From positions 1 to 6,345 of the forward strand of contig CAJVYJ010000113.1 of the NCBI GenBank assembly GCA_913009475.1: a stretch of DNA of 6,345 nucleotides. Reading direction: 5' to 3'. The position numbers and the translations under genes were made by a program. Every line of letters starts with the position of its first letter. Within the stretch, counting starts at the first letter, position 1. Below, one piece after another: positions 1 through 6,345 of this stretch. Source of the DNA: an uncultured Actinomycetes bacterium (GTDB lineage Bacteria; Actinomycetota; Aquicultoria; CAJVYJ01). The notes under the pieces are model-generated. The model saw nothing but the letters and a program-made list of their open reading frames with translations. It had not been told where the DNA came from and made no database searches.

Positions 1-300
1 AAAATTCCCATAAATCATTATGACGGTAATTATTTTATCGATCCGGCCGGTCTGAAGCGAATTGAAAAGAACGGCCAGGTGGTTTTGCGCTATGTGGACA
101 AAAGCGGTCGGGCCTTACCGGAAGCGGCTCCCAATGGTGCTCTGGCGAATATAGCCGGTATTTGCAATGAAAAGGGCAACGTTTTTGGGCTGATGCCTCA
201 TCCTGAGCGCGCAGTTGAAACTTTGTTGGGTTCGACCGACGGCCAAAAGATTTTTAGATCTATCGCTGAAGCTAAAATAAAATTAAGCAGCGCAGGTTAA
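1..300 (+). CDS. purQ: PurQ, glutaminase subunit of FGAM synthase (3' end only)
   Basis: This is the C-terminal 99 residues of phosphoribosylformylglycinamidine synthase subunit PurQ. The 5' part lies outside the window, so the frame is open from base 1 to the TAA at 298-300. PurQ is a class I glutamine amidotransferase that hydrolyses glutamine and passes ammonia to PurL, normally in a cytoplasmic complex with PurL and the small PurS. Seen here are the family segments NYFIDPAGLKRIE, the strongly conserved NIAGICNEKGNVFGLMPHPER, and within it the His (199-201) and Glu (205-207) that complete the Cys-His-Glu catalytic triad. The nucleophilic Cys would be upstream and cannot be checked. A full PurQ is usually about 220-235 residues, so somewhat under half is present. 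The GTG at 79 is internal and is not a start. purL follows after one base, consistent with co-transcription and coupled translation. Identification is secure. Confidence 0.96.
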   Translation, partial: KIPINHYDGNYFIDPAGLKRIEKNGQVVLRYVDKSGRALPEAAPNGALANIAGICNEKGNVFGLMPHPERAVETLLGSTDGQKIFRSIAEAKIKLSSAG

Positions 301-301
301 T

Positions 302-2509
302 ATGGTTAGACATAAACTTAAATATGAGAATCTGGGCTTGACTTCAGCGGAATATGAAGCGATTAATCGTACTCTAAACAGAGAACCGACTGATGTAGAG
401 TTGGCTATCTACTCGTTGATGTGGTCGGAGCATTGCGGCTATAAACATTCGCGGGCGGTTTTGAAGACTTTGCCGAGTAAAGCCGAGTACGTTTTACAGG
501 GCCCCGGCGAAAATGCCGGAGTCATAGATATTGGTGATGGTTTGGCGATAGCCATGAAGATAGAGAGCCATAATCATCCATCCGCGGTTGAACCGTTTCA
601 AGGAGCGGCTACGGGTGTCGGCGGTATTGTCCGCGATATATTCGCGATGGGAGCTCGACCGCTTGCCAGTTTAAACTCGCTTCGGTTCGGTGATTTAAAA
701 GAATCACGGCAGAAATATTTATTTGAAGGTGTTGTCAGCGGCATTGGCGCTTACGGTAATTGTCTGGGTGTGCCCACGGTCGCCGGTGAAGTCTATTTTG
801 ATGATTCATATGCCGGCAATTGTTTGGTTAACGCGATGACTATCGGTTTGGCTGCCAAGGAACGACTGATTAATTCTCAGGCCGCCGGCCCAGGTAATTT
901 ACTGGTACTTATGGGCGCTAAAACCGGCCGTGACGGCATCGGCGGCGCCAGTGTTTTGGCCAGTCAGGAATTTGATCAAACCTTACAAGAGAAGCGGCCC
1001 AGTGTTCAAGTCGGGGACCCGTTTATGGAAAAATTATTAATAGAAGCTTGCTTAGAGTTGTTAGATGCGGGCTTGTTGGTAGCCTTGGGTGATTTGGGAG
1101 CCGCCGGCATTACCAGCTCGGCATCGGAGATGGCGGCGCGCGGGGATGTGGGCGTAGATATCGACGTGGCTCAAGTACCTTTGCGTGAGCCGTCTATGAA
1201 GGCATGGGAGATAATGATATCGGAATCCCAGGAACGCATGTTGACCGTGGTATCTCCTGATAAATTAGCAGCGGTTCAAGCGGTTTGCGATAAGTGGGGG
1301 CTTGATTCCGCGGTTATCGGTAAAATAACCCCCGGCAACTTAATGCGAGTCTATGATAATGACCGGTTATTGGCAAACATGCCGGTAAAATCTCTAACAG
1401 ACGAGGCTCCTATCTACCGGCCGACCGCCAGAAAACCCGGCTATCTCGAGGAAACCGGTACCTTTGATTTTAACCGCCTTGATTATAAAGCAGACCCTAA
1501 TGATGTACTTATCAAACTTTTATCTTCGCCTAACATCTGTAGCCGTCGTTGGGTATGGCAACAATATGACCATCAAGTTCAGACAAATACTGTGGTCTTG
1601 CCGGGTGCCGACAGCGCAGTTTTAAGACTAAGGGGTAGTAGCAAGGGGCTGGCGTTAACAGTTGACGGCAACGGACGTTATTGTTATCTGGACCCTTATG
1701 TAGGCGCTCAGATAGCCGTAGTCGAAGCGGCGCGTAATTTAGCTTGTGTGGGAGCTAAGCCGATGGCGGTTACCGACTGTCTGAATTTCGGCAATCCGGA
1801 GAAGCCGGCCATTTTTTGGCAGTTTAAAGAAGCTGTTAGAGGTATAACTGATGCTTGCACAGCTCTTAACCTACCGGTAATCAGCGGCAATGTAAGCTTT
1901 TATAACGAATCTTTTGGTAACGCCATTTATCCGACGCCTACTATCGGTATGCTGGGTATCTTGGAGAATGTTAATAACCATTGTACGCCCTCATTTAAAA
2001 ATAAGGGCAATATTATCATACTTATCGGTCGTAACCAGATCGAGTTTGGCGGTAGTGAATACTTGAAAATTATCCATAATCAAGTTCAGGGATTGCCGCC
2101 TAAGGTAGATTTGAAAGAGGAAAAGCTAAATCAGGAACTCTGTCGGGTCTCAATTCAAAGGCGATTATTACTTTCAGCCCATGACTGCTCCGAAGGCGGG
2201 CTGGCGGTTGCTTTAGCGGAATGCTGCATGAGCACAGGCTTAGGTGCGACTGTTGATTTGGGTGTGGCGGGTGTGGCCGCGAGAGAGATGACGGCGATTT
2301 TATTCGGGGAATCTCAAGGACGATTCTTAATTAGTTTAGAATCTGATAATTTATTGGAGTTTAAAGGTTTAGCGGCGAAGATCGGGGCTAACTATAATAT
2401 TATAGGTAAAGTTATTGGTGACAGAATTAAAATAGATGATAAAATTGATTTAGAGGTTTCAGAGATAAAAAATTATTGGGATTACGCTTTGGATAAACTG
2501 GTGAATTAA
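302..2509 (+). CDS. purL: PurL, synthase subunit of FGAM synthase (short, PurSQL type)
   Basis: This is phosphoribosylformylglycinamidine synthase subunit PurL, 735 residues. It converts FGAR to FGAM using ATP and ammonia supplied by PurQ. The length is that of the short PurL that works with separate PurQ and PurS, not the roughly 1300-residue fused form of Proteobacteria. Visible motifs are MWSEHCGYKHS (residues 40-50, with H44 matching the family's active-site His), the IESHNHPSAVEPFQGAATGVGGI loop (87-109, nucleotide binding), SESQER (307-312), GNVSFYNE (529-536) and AHDCSEGGLA (626-635). These fit the duplicated AIRS-like fold: N1 about 60-190, C1 about 200-355, N2 about 430-555, C2 about 565-720 (approximate). 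The ATG at 302 gives a normal N-terminus. Only a weak AGG (294-296) precedes it, so translation is probably coupled to purQ. The gene is intact, with no frameshift. Its stop abuts the purF start. Confidence 0.98.
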   Translation: MVRHKLKYENLGLTSAEYEAINRTLNREPTDVELAIYSLMWSEHCGYKHSRAVLKTLPSKAEYVLQGPGENAGVIDIGDGLAIAMKIESHNHPSAVEPFQGAATGVGGIVRDIFAMGARPLASLNSLRFGDLKESRQKYLFEGVVSGIGAYGNCLGVPTVAGEVYFDDSYAGNCLVNAMTIGLAAKERLINSQAAGPGNLLVLMGAKTGRDGIGGASVLASQEFDQTLQEKRPSVQVGDPFMEKLLIEACLELLDAGLLVALGDLGAAGITSSASEMAARGDVGVDIDVAQVPLREPSMKAWEIMISESQERMLTVVSPDKLAAVQAVCDKWGLDSAVIGKITPGNLMRVYDNDRLLANMPVKSLTDEAPIYRPTARKPGYLEETGTFDFNRLDYKADPNDVLIKLLSSPNICSRRWVWQQYDHQVQTNTVVLPGADSAVLRLRGSSKGLALTVDGNGRYCYLDPYVGAQIAVVEAARNLACVGAKPMAVTDCLNFGNPEKPAIFWQFKEAVRGITDACTALNLPVISGNVSFYNESFGNAIYPTPTIGMLGILENVNNHCTPSFKNKGNIIILIGRNQIEFGGSEYLKIIHNQVQGLPPKVDLKEEKLNQELCRVSIQRRLLLSAHDCSEGGLAVALAECCMSTGLGATVDLGVAGVAAREMTAILFGESQGRFLISLESDNLLEFKGLAAKIGANYNIIGKVIGDRIKIDDKIDLEVSEIKNYWDYALDKLVN

Positions 2510-3946
2510 ATGAAATCAGTTCCGCCTAACGAAAGTTTTGATGATAAGCCGGAAGAGGCGTGCGGTGTATTTGGGATATACGCACCCGACATGGATGTCT
2601 CAAGGATAACTTATTTTGGTCTCCACGCTTTACAACATCGAGGCCAGGAAAGCGCCGGGATAGCCGTTACCGACGGGCAGTCATCATTAGTAGTTAAAGA
2701 TATGGGGCTGGTGCCGCAAGTTTTTGATGAGAGCAAGCTTTTAACTCTTCAGGGCGATATCGCCATCGGCCATGTCCGTTATTCGACCACAGGCTCTACT
2801 CGCTGGGAGAACGCTCAGCCGATATACAAGAGCTATCAACACGGAACTCTTTCCTTGGTTCATAACGGTAATTTAATTAATGCCGGAAAATTAAGAGAGG
2901 AATTAATTAATTCCGGGCATAAGCTACGCTCAACCAGCGATACGGAGGTAGTGGCTGAGTTAATCGCCGGATTATCCAACTCACACATGGAGCCGGCCAT
3001 CAGAAAAACCATGAAGATGCTGGAAGGCGCGTATTCCATTCTGATTATGACGGAAGATAGGTTGGTAGCTATTCGTGACCCTTATGGCGTTAGGCCGTTG
3101 TCATTGGGCAAGTTGGGTGATAATTGGGTAATCGCCTCGGAAACATGTGCTCTGGATATTGTCGGCGCTGTCTTTGAAAGAGACGTCGCGCCCGGTGAGA
3201 TGGTAGTCATTACTAAAGACGGATTAAGTTCAGAGCAAGTTGTTCCGCCGAAAAAAGAATCGATTTGCATTTTTGAATTTATTTATTTTGCTCGTCCCGA
3301 CAGCTATATATATGGTTGTAATCTATATCAAGCTCGAAAGCGGATGGGCAAAGAGTTGGCCAAGGAGTCACCGGCTCGAGCCGATCTGGTAATCGGACTG
3401 CCGGACTCAGGCACCCCCGCCGCAATAGGTTATGCGGAAGAGTCCGGCATTCCTTTCAGCGAAGGTTTGATTAAGAACCGCTATATCGGTCGCACTTTTA
3501 TCCATCCGAATCAAACATTGCGCGAGGTCGGGATTAGGCTGAAGCTCAATCCGCTGCCTGAAGTAATCGCCGGAAAGAGGCTGGTGATTGTTGATGATTC
3601 TATTGTTAGAGGCAACACCAGCCGCCAAATAGTCGCGGTTCTAAAGGAAGCCGGGGCTAAAGAAGTTCATGTCAGAATCAGCTCACCACCAATAATCTAT
3701 CCTTGTTATTATGGCATCGATACCGACAACGTCGCTCAACTAATAGCGGCCAATAAAACTATTGATGAAGTAAAGCGTTTTTTAGGCGCGGACAGCCTGG
3801 CGTATTTAAGTTTAGACGGATTAATCACCGCTATAAAAATATCTAAGGAAAAATTTTGCCTTGCTTGCCTTAATGGAAAATATCCGATACCGTTGGCAAA
3901 GGATTTATCTATCAGTAAACTGATGCTGGAAAAAGAAAAAGTATAA
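2510..3946 (+). CDS. purF: PurF, amidophosphoribosyltransferase (iron-sulfur type)
   Basis: This is glutamine phosphoribosylpyrophosphate amidotransferase, 478 residues. It makes 5-phosphoribosylamine from PRPP and glutamine, the committed and normally feedback-inhibited first step of the pathway. The N-terminal Ntn-hydrolase glutaminase domain begins at Cys18 (EEA-CGVFGIY), which implies a 17-residue propeptide removed by maturation to expose the nucleophile. HRGQESAG (43-50) and HNGNLIN belong to the same domain. The C-terminal phosphoribosyltransferase domain carries the PRPP loop VIVDDSIVRGNTS (359-371). Cysteines 253, 399, 450 and 453 fit the four [4Fe-4S] ligands of the Bacillus-type enzyme; counted from the mature N-terminus the first two fall at 236 and 382, the positions I recall for B. 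subtilis PurF. The cluster is inferred, not shown. The ATG directly follows the purL stop (TAAATG), with only a weak GGTG at 2500-2503, so translation is probably coupled. The gene is intact. Confidence 0.98.
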   Translation: MKSVPPNESFDDKPEEACGVFGIYAPDMDVSRITYFGLHALQHRGQESAGIAVTDGQSSLVVKDMGLVPQVFDESKLLTLQGDIAIGHVRYSTTGSTRWENAQPIYKSYQHGTLSLVHNGNLINAGKLREELINSGHKLRSTSDTEVVAELIAGLSNSHMEPAIRKTMKMLEGAYSILIMTEDRLVAIRDPYGVRPLSLGKLGDNWVIASETCALDIVGAVFERDVAPGEMVVITKDGLSSEQVVPPKKESICIFEFIYFARPDSYIYGCNLYQARKRMGKELAKESPARADLVIGLPDSGTPAAIGYAEESGIPFSEGLIKNRYIGRTFIHPNQTLREVGIRLKLNPLPEVIAGKRLVIVDDSIVRGNTSRQIVAVLKEAGAKEVHVRISSPPIIYPCYYGIDTDNVAQLIAANKTIDEVKRFLGADSLAYLSLDGLITAIKISKEKFCLACLNGKYPIPLAKDLSISKLMLEKEKV

Positions 3947-3947
3947 G

Positions 3948-3955
3948 AAAGGGAG
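3948..3955 (+). promoter_or_regulatory. Shine-Dalgarno sequence of purM, fixes its ATT start
   Basis: AAAGGGAG lies in the 15-base gap after the purF stop and is complementary in its GGGAG core to the 16S rRNA 3' end. The spacer TTAACC (3956-3961) is six bases and leads exactly to the ATT at 3962. The strong site at good spacing, with no standard start codon nearby, is the main reason for choosing 3962 as the purM start. Confidence 0.8.
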
Positions 3956-3961
3956 TTAACC

Positions 3962-5002
3962 ATTAATTCACGCCGCCTTACTTATAAGCAATCCGGTGTC
4001 GATATCGAAGCGGGTAAAAAGGCTGTCGATCTTATTAAAGCAATGGTTAAGCGGACAAATAGGCCTGAAGTAATGGGGGAGCTCGGCGGCTTCGGCGGCT
4101 TATTTGCGCTTAATAACGGCAAGTATGAAAAACCGGTTCTGGTTTCGTCCACAGACGGAGTCGGTACTAAGTTAAAGCTCGCACAGGTTATGGGCATTCA
4201 TGAAACCATCGGTATTGACCTGGTAGCTATGGTGGTAAATGATTTGATTACTTCCGGAGCGGAACCCCTCTTCTTCTTGGATTATTTGGCGATAGGTCAA
4301 GTCGTTCCGAAGAAGGTAGCTACCATAATAAAGGGGGTAGCTGATGGTTGTTTGCAGGCCGGGTGCGCGCTCCTGGGTGGTGAAACCGCTGAACATCCGG
4401 GTGTGATGGCTAAAGACGATTATGATTTAGCCGGTTTTGGAGTGGGTGTGGCTGATAAGAGTCGTTTGATTGACGGGCACGACATCGTCTCAGGCGATAT
4501 TATTCTGGGTCTGGCTGCGAGCGGGTTACACGCCAATGGGTTTTCTATGGTGCGAAAAGTATTTGATATCGATGATGTCAAAAAATTAGAACAACCTGTC
4601 GCTAAGTTAGGCATGACTTTAGGTAAAGCGTTGTTGCGTCCCACCAGGATATATGTAAAACCGATATTAAATCTTCATAAGCAAAATCTTTTGAAAGGCG
4701 TTGCCCATAATACCGGCGGCGGCATCGGCGAGAACTTGGCGCGCTCGCTCCCGGTTGGATTTGACGCTCTCATCGACCAGTCAAGTTGGGAAACATCGCC
4801 GATATTCGAGCTCATACAAGAACGCGGAGATATAGATGAGTCGGAGATGCGCCGCACGTTTAATTTAGGTATCGGCATGATGGTCATCGTAGCAGCTAAT
4901 AAGGTTGAAGATGCTTGTAAAATATTGGAAACTACGGGAGAGACGGTTTATCAATGCGGGCGGATAGTGACCGGTAAAGGTGAGGTTGGATTTAGTGGTT
5001 AA
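3962..5002 (+). CDS. purM: PurM, AIR synthetase, with an apparent ATT start codon
   Basis: This is phosphoribosylformylglycinamidine cyclo-ligase, 346 residues from 3962. It closes the imidazole ring of FGAM to give AIR, using ATP, in the cytoplasm. The first ATG in frame (4043) would remove 27 residues that include LTYKQSGVDIEAGKKAVDLI, a conserved PurM N-terminus (E. coli PurM has LSYKDAGVDIDAG here). Between the purF stop and 4043 the frame holds no ATG, GTG or TTG. The ATT at 3962 follows a strong Shine-Dalgarno with a six-base spacer and gives almost exactly the family's length (E. coli 345). Further motifs are RPEVMGELGGFGG (34-46), the nucleotide-binding STDGVGTKL (63-71), GGETAEHPG (139-147) and HNTGGGIGEN (249-258). 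The frame is the same as purF, with one TAA between them. The product is certain. The start is likely, but an ATG misread as ATT would look the same. The 3' end overlaps purN. Confidence 0.93.
   Translation: MNSRRLTYKQSGVDIEAGKKAVDLIKAMVKRTNRPEVMGELGGFGGLFALNNGKYEKPVLVSSTDGVGTKLKLAQVMGIHETIGIDLVAMVVNDLITSGAEPLFFLDYLAIGQVVPKKVATIIKGVADGCLQAGCALLGGETAEHPGVMAKDDYDLAGFGVGVADKSRLIDGHDIVSGDIILGLAASGLHANGFSMVRKVFDIDDVKKLEQPVAKLGMTLGKALLRPTRIYVKPILNLHKQNLLKGVAHNTGGGIGENLARSLPVGFDALIDQSSWETSPIFELIQERGDIDESEMRRTFNLGIGMMVIVAANKVEDACKILETTGETVYQCGRIVTGKGEVGFSG
4976..4985 (+). promoter_or_regulatory. Probable Shine-Dalgarno region of purN
   Basis: AAAGGTGAGG lies inside the last codons of purM. Its GAGG end is nine bases from the GTG at 4995. 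The same bases overlap the more upstream candidate GTG at 4980, which they therefore could not serve. This favours 4995 as the purN start, though the match to anti-Shine-Dalgarno is only moderate. Confidence 0.5.
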
Positions 5003-5618
5003 AGCTAAATTAGGCGTACTTATTTCCGGAAGCGGCTCAAATCTGCAAGCTATTATCGATTGGATCGCGGCCGGTAAACTTGATGCTGAAGTAGCGGTGG
5101 TTATCAGTAATAAGAGCGAAGCGTTCGGATTGACCAGGGCAAAAAAATACGGTATTCCAGCCATCACGGTCGAGTATAATAAATTTGTCGATGATGATGC
5201 GTTTAATCAGGCGATTTTAGATAATTTAATTAAATATAAAGTGGATTGGGTGGTCTTAGCCGGCTATATGCGCTTGCTCGGTAAGTCGATTCTGGACTCT
5301 TATCCAATGCGTGTAGTAAATTTGCATCCGGCGTTATTACCGTCGTTTCCGGGAGCGCACGCTATCAGCGAAGCATTGGCTTATGGTGTTAGAATTACCG
5401 GGGTCACGGTTCACTTTGCGGACGACAGTTATGACACCGGTCCTATAATTCTTCAGGATTTTGTGCCGGTTCATCAAAACGATACGGAGGCGGAGTTGCG
5501 TCGGCGTGTTCAAAAAATAGAACATGATTTATTGCCGCGGGCGATACGTCTACTTGTTGAAGGAAGAATTAAGGTAGAGGGGCGAAAAATTAAAGTATTA
5601 GGTAGACAAAAACCATAA
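4995..5618 (+). CDS. purN: PurN, folate-dependent GAR transformylase
   Basis: This is phosphoribosylglycinamide formyltransferase, 207 residues from the chosen GTG at 4995. It transfers a formyl group from 10-formyltetrahydrofolate to GAR, giving FGAR, the substrate of the PurL/PurQ complex. The phosphate-binding GVLISGSGSNLQAII is at 7-21. The catalytic set Asn109, His111 (in NLHPALLPSFPG) and Asp147 (in DSYDTGP) matches E. coli Asn106, His108 and Asp144 with a constant offset of three. The frame is open further upstream, with GTG at 4980 and TTG at 4986. I prefer 4995 because it has a plausible ribosome binding site and the shortest family-like N-terminus, and overlaps purM by only 8 bases; the 4980 start would add five residues and overlap by 23. 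The short overlap suggests coupled translation. Identity is certain, the exact start is not. Confidence 0.93.
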   Translation: MVKAKLGVLISGSGSNLQAIIDWIAAGKLDAEVAVVISNKSEAFGLTRAKKYGIPAITVEYNKFVDDDAFNQAILDNLIKYKVDWVVLAGYMRLLGKSILDSYPMRVVNLHPALLPSFPGAHAISEALAYGVRITGVTVHFADDSYDTGPIILQDFVPVHQNDTEAELRRRVQKIEHDLLPRAIRLLVEGRIKVEGRKIKVLGRQKP

Positions 5619-5636
5619 ATAAAAAAGGGAAAAATG

Positions 5637-5643
5637 AAAGGAG
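5637..5643 (+). promoter_or_regulatory. Shine-Dalgarno sequence of purH
   Basis: AAAGGAG sits six bases (TTAGTT) before the GTG at 5650. It is the best ribosome binding site in the window and supports the GTG as the purH start rather than the ATG at 5692, which has only a weaker AAGAG (5681-5685) in front of it. Confidence 0.7.
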
Positions 5644-5649
5644 TTAGTT

Positions 5650-6192
5650 GTGGGCCATTTACAAACAGATGAAAAATTAAAAGAGATCAATATGGTCAAG
5701 GTGCGCCGGGCATTAATCAGTGTCTCAGATAAGACGGGGCTGGCAAAGCTGGCTGCGGGGCTTAATAAACATGGGGTCGAGATAATATCCACCGGTGGAA
5801 CAGCTAAATATATTGAGGGATCAGGAGTTAAAGTGACACGCGTGGCCGATGTAACTGATTTCCCGGAAATGTTAGACGGGCGCGTAAAAACGCTCCATCC
5901 GAAGATACACGGTGCGCTCTTGGCGGATAGGCGCCGGGAGTCTCATATGAGGCAAGTCGAAGCCTTTGATATTAAGCCAATCGATTTGGTCGTCATAAAT
6001 TTATATCCTTTTAAAGAGACAATCAAAAAGGCCGGTGTTACTTTAGACGAAGCAATCGAAAACATAGATATCGGCGGTCCGGCTATGCTGCGTTCGGCGG
6101 CGAAAAATTTTGCCGGGGTGACCGTAGTTGTAAGTCCATTGCTTTACGGCGAAATTATAACTGAGATGGACAATAATAATGGTGCTATATCG
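5650..6192 (+). CDS. purH: PurH, AICAR transformylase / IMP cyclohydrolase (5' part, cut by adapter)
   Basis: This is the first 181 codons of bifunctional PurH, which formylates AICAR with 10-formyltetrahydrofolate and cyclises the product to IMP. Only the N-terminal MGS-like IMP cyclohydrolase domain is present: RRALISVSDKTGLAKLA (19-35), STGGTAKYI (47-55), FPEMLDGRVKTLHPKIHG (71-88), NLYPF (117-121) and IDIGGPAMLRSAAKN (139-153). Lys80, Tyr119, Asp140 and Lys152 align with the catalytic Lys66, Tyr104, Asp125 and Lys137 of human ATIC. The transformylase domain is missing; PurH is normally about 510-525 residues. The loss is not a natural truncation: bases from 6193 are sequencing adapter, which adds 12 false residues (RSEEHTSELQSH) and a false TGA at 6229-6231. 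The GTG at 5650 is chosen for its ribosome binding site. The ATG at 5692 would drop 14 weakly conserved residues and give MVKVRRALISVSDK, also family-like. Confidence 0.93.
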
Positions 6193-6258
6193 AGATCGGA
6201 AGAGCACACGTCTGAACTCCAGTCACACTGATATATCTCGTATGCCGTCTTCTGCTTG
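6193..6258 (+). other. Illumina TruSeq indexed adapter (contaminant)
   Basis: The 66 bases match from memory the TruSeq indexed adapter from end to end: AGATCGGAAGAGCACACGTC at the start, CTGAACTCCAGTCAC after it (6212-6226), the index ACTGATAT at 6227-6234, and ATCTCGTATGCCGTC then TTCTGCTTG to 6258. The index with its two following bases corresponds to TruSeq index 25. The order and orientation are those seen when a read runs through a short insert into the 3' adapter. It is synthetic and marks the true end of genomic sequence at about 6192; the first A may be the A-tail of the insert. Any assembly or protein record that includes it is contaminated. Confidence 0.99.
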
Positions 6259-6345
6259 AAAAAAAAAAAAAATAATGCAACAATAATGATTGATAAATAT
6301 TTCAATCTCACCCACACTCATCCGCACGTCCTCGCTAAACTCTCT
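6259..6345. other. Poly-A run and probable noise base calls beyond the adapter
   Basis: Fourteen A's (6259-6272) follow the last adapter base, as commonly seen when an Illumina read continues past the end of the molecule. The next 73 bases have only 6 G's. They start A/T-rich and become C-rich and nearly G-free toward the end, unlike the purine genes on the left. I see no coding match to purH, no RNA structure and no recognisable repeat. The best reading is low-quality calls after signal loss that the assembler kept. A chimeric join to another real molecule is possible but less likely. Confidence 0.8.

Noticed and set aside
1708..1890. Minus-strand open frames inside the genes, for example here in purL, and others antisense to purF, purM, purN and purH.
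   Set aside because: All lie opposite well conserved pur coding sequence, show no family motifs and have no ribosome binding site or operon context. They are shadows of the real genes.
4043..5002. purM annotated from the first ATG at 4043 (319 residues).
   Set aside because: It drops 27 residues with the conserved YKQSGVDIEAG region and leaves the strong ribosome binding site at 3948-3955 without a gene.
5634..5672. A 12-codon ORF (ATG at 5634, TGA at 5670-5672) just before and overlapping purH, possibly a leader peptide.
   Set aside because: It contains the purH ribosome binding site, its own GGGA (5627-5630) is only three bases from the ATG, and it has no run of regulatory codons and no attenuator hairpin. 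Chance is the simpler explanation.
1..6192. A purine riboswitch, PurR box, promoter or terminator within the operon segment.
   Set aside because: The longest gap between genes is 31 bases, and the operon's 5' leader is outside the window. I saw no aptamer-like sequence or hairpin followed by a T-run in the gaps.
6259..6272. The 14-A run as part of a terminator (reverse strand T-tract), a poly-A tail of a mobile element, or an RNA-derived join.
   Set aside because: It follows directly the last base of a sequencing adapter, where A runs are a known read-through effect. No hairpin of bacterial origin is next to it.
6193..6345. The abrupt change of composition and the break of purH as a site of insertion, phage integration or another new system.
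   Set aside because: The inserted bases are a synthetic adapter from end to end, so the break is technical.

Overview
The window is a stretch of a bacterial de novo purine biosynthesis operon, all on the + strand, in the order purQ (3' end only), purL, purF, purM, purN, purH (5' part only). The genes are packed almost without gaps: 1 nt between purQ and purL, 0 nt between purL and purF, 15 nt between purF and purM, a short overlap between purM and purN, and 31 nt between purN and purH. Together they encode PRPP amidotransferase (PurF), GAR transformylase (PurN), two subunits of FGAM synthase (PurL and PurQ), AIR synthetase (PurM) and the bifunctional last-step enzyme (PurH). That covers most of the route from PRPP to IMP, although gene order is not pathway order.

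The gene order, the short PurL paired with a separate PurQ, and the PurF with a propeptide and four iron-sulfur cysteines match the Bacillus-type arrangement seen in Gram-positive and many deep-branching bacteria. Base composition looks moderate, with mixed GC/AT codon use. I cannot name the organism; an uncultured Bacillota- or Actinobacteriota-like lineage is a guess.

The right end is not biological. At 6193 purH runs directly into an Illumina TruSeq indexed adapter (6193-6258, index bases ACTGATAT at 6227-6234), then a 14-A run (6259-6272), then 73 bases of G-poor sequence (6273-6345) that look like base calls made after the end of the molecule. Genomic sequence therefore ends at about 6192. 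The apparent purH stop codon and its last 12 residues are adapter-encoded.

The one point of biological interest is purM. Its conserved N-terminus is fully encoded, but no ATG, GTG or TTG is available to start it. The best start is an ATT at 3962, six bases after a strong Shine-Dalgarno sequence, giving the family's normal length. This is either a rare non-canonical start codon or a one-base sequence error. I found no undescribed system, no RNA gene, no mobile element, no CRISPR array and no terminator.
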